Below are positions 1 to 10,000 of a stretch of 64,000 bases of DNA, one piece after another (the first letter of the stretch is position 1; each line of letters begins with the position of its first letter). Source of the stretch: Burkholderia sp. Bp9142 (GTDB taxonomy: Bacteria > Pseudomonadota > Gammaproteobacteria > Burkholderiales > Burkholderiaceae). The stretch lies in NCBI RefSeq assembly GCF_003853415.1, contig NZ_QTPP01000005.1, positions 124,001 to 188,000 on the forward strand, in the 5' to 3' direction. A program made the position numbers and the translations under genes. A model generated the notes under the pieces. It was given only the letters and a program-made list of their open reading frames with translations. It was not told the origin of the DNA and searched no databases.

Positions 1-2064
<2,064 letters not shown>

Positions 2065-2338
2065 CCGTGGGCGGTTAACCGGGCCGGTCAGGCGCGCGGC
2101 TGACGACCGGCTTGCGGCGCCTGCCAGACGCCTGTCCGGCGGGCGTCCGGCGGCTTCCCCGACGATTTTTCGTCGACGCGATGCACGACCGATCGCGGGC
2201 GTTCTTGCGCAAATCGACCGCGGATTTGCGAAAAATCCCGATCATGCAAGAAACGCATAATCGAATAAGCAAACGGCATTGGATAAAAAAAACGGGTTTT
2301 TCGACAATGTGCGCACTTCGTTGAACGTTGGAGCATCC
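2065..2338 (+). other. gdhA upstream region
   Basis: This 274-bp spacer holds two dyads: a small hairpin at 2160-2175 (CGACGA, TTTT, TCGTCG) and an 8-bp perfect inverted repeat at 2208-2230. An AT-rich stretch follows at 2225-2300, where a promoter would be expected; CATAAT at 2256-2261 is a -10 candidate but lacks a properly spaced -35. The gdhA Shine-Dalgarno (TTGGAG) lies just before the ATG at 2339. Confidence 0.4.
2208..2230. promoter_or_regulatory. Inverted repeat upstream of gdhA, candidate operator
   Basis: CGCAAATC (2208-2215) and GATTTGCG (2223-2230) form a perfect 8-bp inverted repeat with a 7-bp spacer, about 110 bp before the gdhA start codon. The geometry suits a dimeric regulator. 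The neighbouring LysR protein is an obvious but unproven candidate. Confidence 0.4.
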
Positions 2339-3625
2339 ATGTCTTCGCAACTGCAGTCCATCCCGTCCTACCTGCACGCCGACGATCTCGGCCCGTGGGG
2401 CAACTACCTTCAGCAGGTCGATCGCGTCGCACCGTACCTCGGTTCGCTGTCGCGCTGGCTTGAAACGCTGAAGCGTCCGAAGCGCATCCTGATCGTCGAC
2501 GTACCCATCGAACTCGACAACGGCACCGTCGCGCACTTCGAAGGCTATCGCGTGCAGCACAACGTGTCGCGCGGTCCGGGCAAGGGCGGCGTGCGTTACC
2601 ACCAGGACGTGACGCTGTCGGAAGTGATGGCACTGTCCGCATGGATGTCGGTGAAGAACGCGGCCGTGAACGTGCCGTACGGCGGTGCGAAGGGCGGCAT
2701 CCGCGTCGATCCGCGCAAGCTGTCGCGCGGTGAGCTCGAGCGCGTGACGCGTCGCTACACCAGCGAAATCGGCATCATCATCGGGCCGAACACCGACATT
2801 CCGGCGCCGGACGTCAACACCAACGAACAGGTGATGGCGTGGATGATGGACACGTTCTCGATGAACCAGGGCCAGACGTCGACGGGCGTCGTGACCGGCA
2901 AGCCGATCTCGCTCGGCGGTTCGCTCGGCCGCAAGGAAGCGACGGGCCGCGGCGTGTTCGTCGTCGGCTGCGAAGCGGCGAAGAAGAAGGGCCTGGAAAT
3001 CGAAGGCGCGCGCATCGCGGTGCAGGGCTTCGGCAACGTCGGCGGCATCGCGGCGAAGCTGTTCCAGGAAGCGGGTGCGAAGGTGATCGCGGTGCAGGAT
3101 CACACGGGCACGATCTACCGGCCGGCCGGCCTCGATTCCAACAAGCTGCTCGACCACGTCGCGCGCACGGGCGGCGTCGCGGGCTTCGAAGGCGCCGAGC
3201 CGATGCCGAACGACGAGTTCTGGACGGTCGAGACCGACATCCTGATCCCGGCGGCACTGGAAAACCAGATCACCGAGAAGAACGCAGCGAAGATCCGCAC
3301 GAAGATCATCGTCGAAGGCGCGAACGGCCCGACGACGACGGCGGCCGACGACATCCTGAGCGCGAACGGCGTGCTCGTGATTCCGGACGTGATCGCGAAC
3401 GCGGGCGGCGTGACCGTGTCGTACTTCGAGTGGGTGCAGGACTTCTCGAGCTTCTTCTGGACGGAAGACGAGATCAACCACCGTCTCGAGCGCGTGATGC
3501 GCGAAGCGTTCGCCGGCGTGTGGGCGGTCGCGGAAGAGCACAAGGTGTCGGTGCGTACGGCGGCGTTCATCGTCGCGTGCAAGCGCATCCTGATGGCGCG
3601 CGAAATGCGCGGCCTGTACCCCTGA
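2339..3625 (+). CDS. gdhA: Glutamate dehydrogenase
   Basis: Interconverts glutamate with 2-oxoglutarate and ammonia in the cytosol. At 428 residues it has the length of the short hexameric class. The substrate-binding segment includes PGKGGVRYH near residue 80 and PYGGAKGG at 113-120, whose lysine (about 118) is the catalytic one in this family. The Rossmann motif GFGNVGG lies at 230-236, and EGANGPTT and [10 protein letters not shown] complete the signature. The start is ATG 2339, preceded by a GGAG Shine-Dalgarno; an upstream in-frame extension is not supported. The gltIJKL importer for its substrate follows directly. Coenzyme preference (NAD or NADP) cannot be settled by eye, though similarity to catabolic Burkholderia enzymes suggests NAD. 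Confidence 0.95.
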   Translation: MSSQLQSIPSYLHADDLGPWGNYLQQVDRVAPYLGSLSRWLETLKRPKRILIVDVPIELDNGTVAHFEGYRVQHNVSRGPGKGGVRYHQDVTLSEVMALSAWMSVKNAAVNVPYGGAKGGIRVDPRKLSRGELERVTRRYTSEIGIIIGPNTDIPAPDVNTNEQVMAWMMDTFSMNQGQTSTGVVTGKPISLGGSLGRKEATGRGVFVVGCEAAKKKGLEIEGARIAVQGFGNVGGIAAKLFQEAGAKVIAVQDHTGTIYRPAGLDSNKLLDHVARTGGVAGFEGAEPMPNDEFWTVETDILIPAALENQITEKNAAKIRTKIIVEGANGPTTTAADDILSANGVLVIPDVIANAGGVTVSYFEWVQDFSSFFWTEDEINHRLERVMREAFAGVWAVAEEHKVSVRTAAFIVACKRILMAREMRGLYP

Positions 3626-3680
3626 TCGGTGACTACGATCAAGGCATGACGCAATCCATCCGATTGCGCGCATGAACCCT

Positions 3681-3712
3681 CGCGGGCGGTGCCGAATCCG
3701 GCACCGCCCGCG
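3681..3712 (+). other. Strong hairpin between gdhA and gltI
   Basis: A 14-bp perfect stem (3681-3694 with 3699-3712) closed by an AATC tetraloop lies 55 bp after the gdhA stop. There is no U-tract behind it, so it is better described as a 3'-end stabiliser or Rho-associated hairpin than as an intrinsic terminator. Confidence 0.55.
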
Positions 3713-3783
3713 CGCGCATTCAGGCGCCGCAAGCGCGCCCGAAGCCGGGAGGACGGCTTCGCACGGGACGATTCGTAGTTCGG

Positions 3784-3812
3784 TTAACAACCAGTACTTT
3801 CAAAAATATTAC
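3784..3812 (+). promoter_or_regulatory. Candidate sigma70 promoter for gltIJKL
   Basis: TTAACA (3784-3789) and TATTAC (3807-3812) are separated by 17 bp in a locally AT-rich stretch about 43 bp before the gltI ATG. Both boxes match consensus at four to five positions. It would allow glt expression independent of gdhA. Confidence 0.45.
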
Positions 3813-3854
3813 TTTGATACACTGGCGCGGGTTTTAGCCAAGGAGATGACCAAA

Positions 3855-4748
3855 ATGAAATACCACAAGGCTGTCCTGATGGTCGCGGCGCTGTGCGCGT
3901 TCGCGAGCGGCGCGCATGCGCAGGAGACCGGCACGCTGAAGAAGATCAAGGACACGGGCGTGATCGCGCTGGGGCACCGCGAATCGTCGATCCCGTTCTC
4001 CTACTATGACCAGAACCAGCAGGTCGTCGGCTATTCGCGCGAATTCCAGCTGAAGGTCGTGGACGCGGTGAAGAAGAAGCTGAACCTGCCGAACCTGCAG
4101 GTCAAGAACATCCCGGTCACGTCGCAGAACCGCATCCCGCTCGTGCAGAACGGCACGGTCGACATCGAGTGCGGCTCGACGACCAACAACGTCGAGCGTC
4201 AGCAGCAAGCGGCGTTCTCCGACACGATCTTCGTGATCGGCACGCGCCTGATGACGAAGAAGGATTCGGGCGTGAAGGAGTTCGCCGACCTGAAGGGCAA
4301 GACGGTCGTGACCACCGCCGGCACGACGTCCGAGCGCCTGCTGCGCAAGATGAACAACGACAAGCAGCTGGGCATGAACATCATCAGCGCGAAGGACCAC
4401 GGCGACTCGTTCAACACGCTCGAGTCGGGCCGCGCGGTCGCGTTCATGATGGACGACGCGCTGCTCGCGGGCGAGCGCGCGAAGGCGAAGCAGCCGGGCG
4501 AGTGGGCGATCGTCGGCACGCCGCAATCGGAAGAGGCCTACGGCTGCATGATGCGCAAGGGCGATGCGGACTTCAAGAAGGTCGTCGACGACGCGATCTC
4601 GCAAGTCGAGAAGTCGGGCGAAGCCGCGAAGATCTACGCGAAGTGGTTCGAAAGCCCGATTCCGCCGAAGGGGCTGAACCTGAACTTCCCGCTGTCCGAT
4701 TCGATGAAGAAGCTGTACGCGAACCCGAACGACAAGGCGCTCGACTGA
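3855..4748 (+). CDS. gltI: Glutamate/aspartate ABC transporter periplasmic binding protein
   Basis: The periplasmic solute-binding component of the GltIJKL importer, 297 residues. The signal peptide MKYHKAVLMVAALCAFASGA ends in an AHA|Q type cleavage site near residue 22. The mature part is a type II binding fold; GVIALGHRESSIPFSYYD, ECGSTTNNVERQQ and TTAGTTSERLLR match GltI/DEBP proteins. The start is ATG 3855, because AAGGAG at 3840-3845 lies 9 nt upstream; the ATG at 3846 is too close to it. An 84-nt gap holding a terminator-like hairpin separates it from gltJ, a usual arrangement for producing more binding protein than permease. Confidence 0.95.
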   Translation: MKYHKAVLMVAALCAFASGAHAQETGTLKKIKDTGVIALGHRESSIPFSYYDQNQQVVGYSREFQLKVVDAVKKKLNLPNLQVKNIPVTSQNRIPLVQNGTVDIECGSTTNNVERQQQAAFSDTIFVIGTRLMTKKDSGVKEFADLKGKTVVTTAGTTSERLLRKMNNDKQLGMNIISAKDHGDSFNTLESGRAVAFMMDDALLAGERAKAKQPGEWAIVGTPQSEEAYGCMMRKGDADFKKVVDDAISQVEKSGEAAKIYAKWFESPIPPKGLNLNFPLSDSMKKLYANPNDKALD

Positions 4749-4781
4749 CCACGCGGCCGTTGATGCAGAAATGACGCTACT

Positions 4782-4817
4782 GAAACGGAAGAGGCCACGC
4801 TTCTTCCGTTTCTTTTT
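4782..4817 (+). terminator. Hairpin with T-run between gltI and gltJ (partial terminator)
   Basis: GAAACGGAAGA (4782-4792) pairs perfectly with TCTTCCGTTTC (4802-4812) around a 9-nt loop and is followed by TTTTTG. It ends only about 16 nt before the gltJ start codon. As an intrinsic terminator inside the operon it should stop part of the transcripts after gltI. Confidence 0.65.
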
Positions 4818-4832
4818 GCTGGAGTCTTGCCC

Positions 4833-5573
4833 ATGTCTTACCACTGGAACTGGGGCATCTTCCTGAGCCCCGTCTCGACCGGCGAGCCGACGACTTATTT
4901 CGGCTGGTTGATGTCCGGCTTCTGGGTGACGATCGAAGTGTCGCTCGTCGCCTGGGTCATCGCGCTGATCGTCGGTTCGCTGTTCGGCGTGCTGCGCACG
5001 GTGCCGAACAAATGGCTGTCCGCGATCGGCACCGTGTACGTGTCGATCTTCCGGAACATTCCGCTGATCGTGCAGTTCTTCGTCTGGTATCTCGTGATAC
5101 CCGAGCTGCTGCCCGCGTCGATCGGCACCTGGATCAAGCAACTGCCGCCGACCACGCAGTTCTTCACCGCGTCGATCATCTGTCTCGGGCTGTTCACCGG
5201 CGCGCGCGTGTGCGAACAGGTGCGCTCGGGGATCAACGCGCTGCCGAAGGGCCAGCGCGCGGCCGGCCTCGCGATGGGCTTCACGCAATGGCAGACGTAC
5301 CGCTACGTGCTGCTGCCGGTCGCGTACCGGATCATCGTGCCGCCGCTCACGTCCGAGTTCCTGAACATCTTCAAGAACTCGGCGGTCGCGTCGACGATCG
5401 GCCTGCTCGACCTGTCCGCGCAGGCGCGCCAGCTCGTCGACTACACCGCGCAGACCTACGAGTCGTTCATCGCGGTGACGCTCGCGTACGTGGTCATCAA
5501 CCTCGTCGTGATGGCGTTCATGCGCTGGATCGAAGGCCGCACGCGGCTGTCCGGCTACATCGGAGGCAAGTGA
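4833..5573 (+). CDS. gltJ: Glutamate/aspartate ABC transporter permease
   Basis: Inner-membrane permease subunit of the glutamate/aspartate importer, 246 residues. It has several hydrophobic segments and the HisM-type polar amino acid permease signature. The coupling-helix region is around [20 protein letters not shown], the loop that contacts the ATPase GltL. GGAG at 4821-4824 supports ATG 4833 over the in-frame TTG six bases earlier. The stop codon overlaps the gltK start, so the two permeases are translationally coupled and probably pair in the membrane. Confidence 0.95.
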   Translation: MSYHWNWGIFLSPVSTGEPTTYFGWLMSGFWVTIEVSLVAWVIALIVGSLFGVLRTVPNKWLSAIGTVYVSIFRNIPLIVQFFVWYLVIPELLPASIGTWIKQLPPTTQFFTASIICLGLFTGARVCEQVRSGINALPKGQRAAGLAMGFTQWQTYRYVLLPVAYRIIVPPLTSEFLNIFKNSAVASTIGLLDLSAQARQLVDYTAQTYESFIAVTLAYVVINLVVMAFMRWIEGRTRLSGYIGGK

Positions 5574-6250
5574 TGCATCAGTTCGACTGGAGTAGTATCC
5601 CCGGCGCGATTCCGACGCTGTGGTCCGGCGCGATCATCACGTTCAAGATCACGCTGATCGCGATCGTCGTCGGCATCGTGTGGGGCACGCTGCTGGCGCT
5701 GCTCCGGCTGTCCGGCGTGAAGCCGCTCGCGTGGTTCGCGAAAGCATACGTGACGGTGTTCCGCTCGATCCCGCTCGTGATGGTGCTGCTGTGGTTCTTC
5801 CTGATCGTGCCGCAGGTGCTGCAGGGCGTGCTCGGGCTGTCGCCGACGATCGACATCCGGCTTGCGTCGGCGATGGTCGCATTCTCGCTGTTCGAAGCCG
5901 CGTATTATTCCGAGATCATCCGTGCCGGCATCCAGGCGGTGCCGCGCGGGCAGGTGAACGCCGCGTTCGCGCTCGGCATGAACTACGCGCAGGCCATGCG
6001 CCTCGTGATCCTGCCGCAGGCGTTCCGCGCGATGGTGCCGCTGCTGCTCACGCAGGCGATCGTCCTGTTCCAGGATACGTCGCTCGTGTACGTGATCAGT
6101 CTCGCGGACTTCTTCCGCACGGCTGCCAACATCGGCGATCGCGACGGCACGACCGTCGAGATGGTCCTGTTCGCGGGTGCATGCTATTTCGTGATTTGCT
6201 CGGTGGCGTCTGCCCTGGTCAAAGGTCTCCAGAAAAAGGTCACAAGATGA
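5573..6250 (+). CDS. gltK: Glutamate/aspartate ABC transporter permease
   Basis: Second permease subunit, 225 residues, forming the heterodimeric channel with GltJ. The EAA-type loop is visible as [20 protein letters not shown] around residue 120. Hydrophobic helices flank it, and [16 protein letters not shown] near residue 66 is typical of GltK. The ATG at 5573 shares one base with the gltJ stop (TGATG). The end overlaps gltL by 4 bp (ATGA). All of this fits one polycistronic unit gltI-gltJ-gltK-gltL. Confidence 0.95.
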   Translation: MHQFDWSSIPGAIPTLWSGAIITFKITLIAIVVGIVWGTLLALLRLSGVKPLAWFAKAYVTVFRSIPLVMVLLWFFLIVPQVLQGVLGLSPTIDIRLASAMVAFSLFEAAYYSEIIRAGIQAVPRGQVNAAFALGMNYAQAMRLVILPQAFRAMVPLLLTQAIVLFQDTSLVYVISLADFFRTAANIGDRDGTTVEMVLFAGACYFVICSVASALVKGLQKKVTR

Positions 6251-6972
6251 TTTCCATCAAGAACGTTTCGAAGTGGTATGGCCAGTTTCAGGTCCTCGCC
6301 GATTGCACGACCGAGGTCAAGAAAGGCGAGGTGGTCGTCGTGTGCGGTCCGTCGGGTTCGGGCAAGTCGACGCTGATCAAGACCGTGAACGGCCTCGAGC
6401 CGTTCCAGCAGGGCGAGATCCTCGTGAACGGCCAGTCGGTCGGCGACAAGAAGACGAACCTGTCGAAGCTGCGCTCGAAGGTCGGGATGGTGTTCCAGCA
6501 TTTCGAGCTGTTCCCGCACCTGTCGATCACCGAGAACCTGACGCTCGCGCAGATCAAGGTGCTCGGCCGCGGCAAGGACGAAGCGGCCGAGAAGGGCATG
6601 AAGCTGCTCGATCGAGTCGGCCTGAAGGCGCATGCGCACAAGTTCCCGGGCCAGTTGTCGGGCGGCCAGCAGCAGCGTGTCGCGATCGCGCGCGCGTTGT
6701 CGATGGATCCGATCGCGATGCTGTTCGACGAACCGACGTCCGCGCTCGATCCGGAGATGATCAACGAAGTGCTCGACGTGATGGTCGAGCTCGCGCAGGA
6801 AGGGATGACGATGATGGTCGTCACGCACGAAATGGGCTTCGCGAAGAAGGTCGCCCATCGCGTGATCTTCATGGACAAGGGCGCGATCGTCGAGGACGAC
6901 CGCAAGGACGATTTCTTCTCGAATCCGAAGTCGGATCGCGCGAAGGACTTTCTCGCGAAAATCCTGCACTGA
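6247..6972 (+). CDS. gltL: Glutamate/aspartate ABC transporter ATP-binding protein
   Basis: ATPase that powers the importer from the cytosolic face, 241 residues. All ABC motifs are intact: Walker [10 protein letters not shown] near residue 34, a Q-loop in [10 protein letters not shown], the signature [15 protein letters not shown], Walker [15 protein letters not shown] and the switch histidine in VVTHEMGF. The length and the absence of extra domains are normal for polar amino acid transporters. It overlaps the gltK stop by 4 bp and ends 40 bp before a strong terminator, so it closes the operon. Confidence 0.96.
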   Translation: MISIKNVSKWYGQFQVLADCTTEVKKGEVVVVCGPSGSGKSTLIKTVNGLEPFQQGEILVNGQSVGDKKTNLSKLRSKVGMVFQHFELFPHLSITENLTLAQIKVLGRGKDEAAEKGMKLLDRVGLKAHAHKFPGQLSGGQQQRVAIARALSMDPIAMLFDEPTSALDPEMINEVLDVMVELAQEGMTMMVVTHEMGFAKKVAHRVIFMDKGAIVEDDRKDDFFSNPKSDRAKDFLAKILH

Positions 6973-7011
6973 GCGTTCGGGCATCGCATGCTTCGTGTGC
7001 GCGAATGCGGA

Positions 7012-7044
7012 AACCGCCCGGCCGAACGCCGGGCGGTTTTTTTT
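7012..7044 (+). terminator. Intrinsic terminator of the glt operon
   Basis: An 11-bp stem (7012-7022 with 7028-7038) with a 5-nt loop is followed by a run of eight T. It lies 40 bp after gltL. On the other strand its A-tract is short, so it mainly serves the plus strand. Confidence 0.9.
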
Positions 7045-7085
7045 CGTTTGCCGCCGGTCGCCGGCGGACGGGTTCGCCTCGCGCG

Positions 7086-10000
7086 TTACCAGCTGTAGCG
7101 GTACCCGACCTGCCCCGTGACGCCGCGCCGGTAATCGCCGCCGATGTTGCGCGCATATTTCACGTTCGCGTACAGCGCGCCCGACTTGCCGAAGCCCGCG
7201 GTCACGCCAAGGCCGAGCTCGTACCACGTGCGGCCCAGGTGCGTCGCGAACGGCGTGCCGCCGACGACGGTCTGGCCCGGCGACAGGAAGTCGTGCAGCA
7301 CGTCGGCCGTGAAGTACGGCGTCGCGGCGCCGCCGCCCGCGTTCGCGTCGAGGTTCGGCCGGAAGATCCGCACGCCGACGCGCCCGCGCAGCGCGTGGGT
7401 GGTCGTGCCCGACACGGCCGACACGTTGTCGTTGAACCCGTTCAGCTTCAGGTACTGATACATCAGCTGCGCCTGCGGCTCGACCGCAATCGGCGTGCCG
7501 CCGATTCCGAACGGCTTGCCGACCTCCTGCGACAGCGCGATGCCGAAGCCGTGCTGCGATGCCTCGTTGCCGTAGCCGTCGCGATAGCGGTTGCCGTAGT
7601 GCGTGACCTGGCCGACGCTGTCGAAGTAGGTGCCGTCGGACAGGTAGCGCGTCCAGTAGCCGCCCACGCTCTGCGCGTGCATCTCGACCGAGCCCGTCGA
7701 CGTCGACAGGCCTGGCGTATCGGCGCGCGCGATGTCGCTGAAGCTCGCGTTCGCGACGCCGATGCTCGCCGTCACGCCCGCATGCGTGCTGCCGCCGGCG
7801 GGTGCCCGGTCGAGCGTCCAGTCCTTGCCGAACTGCGCGAAGAACGTGCGCTCGTCGGCCGCGAAGCGGCCCGCGTTCGCGTCGAGGCTCTGTCCGCCGA
7901 TGCGGCCCCACACGCCGTCGTGGTTGCCCGGCGCCTGCTTCTCGAGGTTGTCGATGTCGCCGACGCGCTCGTGCAGCTTGCCGAGCGTCGAGAAGCCGTA
8001 GTCGGCGTTCAGCAGCGGTGTCATCGCGTAGCCTGCAACGGCCGGGCGGTACGCGAGATTGCCGCCGTTGCCGCCGCCGTCGATGACGGTCGGGCCGACC
8101 GGATCGCCGGGGTCCGTCGGGTCGAGCTGCGAGCGCAGGTACCAGCCGTTCGCATCGCTTTGTCCGCCGCGGTAGAGCCGGTATTCATACGCGCCGGCCT
8201 GCACCGGGCCCGCGAGATGAAATGCCGATGCGGTGGTCGTGCCGCCGTTGGCCGTGACGACTACCGGAATCCCGTCGCCCGTCGTCTGCGCGCCGGTGCC
8301 GGCCGTGTTCGCGATCTTCAGCCCCGTCGTGCCGCTTGCGGCACCGCCGTTCACGATCAGCCGGTCGGTCGGCGATGCGTCGGCGCCGAGGTAGGTGTTC
8401 AGCGCGATCGTCCCGCCGTTGCCGACGTAGCTGCCGGTCGTCAGCGTCCTGTAGCTGCCCGCCGCCGTTGGCGCGCCGGACGGCGCGGCGAACGCGACCA
8501 GGCCCCCGTTGTTCAGGCTGCTCAGCACGGAACTGGCGGTCATATGCCACGTGCTCGTGGCGTCGACCGTCAGCGCGACCGGGTCGATCCTGCCGGTCAG
8601 GGTCGTGCCGTGCGTCAGGAACACGTTGCCGGTGCTCGACGCGTCCGACAGGATGTCGCCGGCGAGATTCACGGCCGATGCGTTGAAGGTCGCGGTGCTG
8701 CCGCTCGCGAGGTCGAGCAGCGTGCCCTTACCGGCCGTCACGACGGTGCCGTTGCGCACCGCGATGTCGACCGTGCCGCCGCGCGCGGCGAACGCCGGCC
8801 CGGCGACGGATGCGACGCTGCCGCCGTCGACGAGCACCGAGCTCGTCGCGCCGGTCGCGAGCGTGTCGGTGCTCAGCACGCCGGCCGTCGCACCCTTGAG
8901 CGTCGTGCCGGTCAGCGCGAGCACGCCGCCGCCGTCGACGGTCGCGCCGTTGCCGGCCGCGCTTGCGATCGACGACCGCGTGTCGCCGATGCGGCCGCCG
9001 TTCCGTGCGACGAGGCCGTCGGCTGCCGCGCCCGCCGTGGAGACCTGCGCGCCCGACAGCCACGCGGTCGCGCCGCTGCCCGCGACGATCGCGTGCGCGC
9101 CGGCGCCCGTCGTCGCGACGGTCGTGCCGTCGGCCGCGAGCGTCGAATCCGCGCCCGTCACCACGAGGCCGCGTGCGTTGTCGCCGGCGGTGCGCACGAC
9201 GGTCGCCGCCGCATCGGTCGCGATGCGCGCGCCCGCGCCCGTCGACGATAGCCCGTCGGCGCCGTTGCCGGTCGTGCCGATCCGCGTGCCCGACAGCACG
9301 ATCGTCGTGTTCGTGCCGAGGTTGTCGATGCCCTTGCCGGTACCGCCCGCCGCGATCGACGTCGCGCCGGCCGCGATCCCGCCGTCCGACACGGACGAGT
9401 CGATCAGCACGCCGTCGGCGCTGCCGTTCGCGACGACGGTGCCCGTGCCAGACAGCGCGACCGACGCGCCCGCGCCGGTCAGGTGCACGCCCGCGACGCC
9501 GTCGTCGGCCTCGATCGTGCCCGCGTTGGCGAGCGTCGCCGACGCGCCCTGCACGAGCGCGCCGGTGCCGTTCGATACGCGGAGCGTCGACGCGTTGTCG
9601 ACCGTGCCGAGCGCGCCGACCACGACGCCCGTCGAGCCGGCGCCGGTCAGCTGCACCGTGTCGCGGTTCTCGAGTGTGCCGAGGTTCCGCACGACGAAAC
9701 CCGTTACGCCCGCGCTCGACGAGGCGACCGCGGCATCGTTGGTCAGCGTCGTCGCGACCGGCGCGCCGGCATTCGCGCCCGCGAGGTCGTGCGCCTGGCC
9801 GTCGACGACGCCCGCGATCGCGCCGGCCGCATTCAGGTTGATCGTCGCGCCGGCGTCGATCGCGCCCTGTGCACCACCCTCGATCGCCACCGCGATGCCG
9901 TTCGTGCCGTTGACGTTGTAGACGGCGTCGCCGGTCGACAGCGTCGTGCCGGGGCCGGTCGCGAGCACGCCGCGCGCGCCCTGGCCGTTCACGTCCGTCG

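Noticed and set aside
2075-3790. 571-codon minus-strand frame antisense to gdhA
   Set aside because: Complement of a conserved enzyme gene; its residues have shadow composition.
6273-9251. 992-codon plus-strand frame across gltL and the autotransporter end
   Set aside because: It runs through gltL out of frame, through the terminator, and antisense to the barrel; the composition is typical of a shadow frame.
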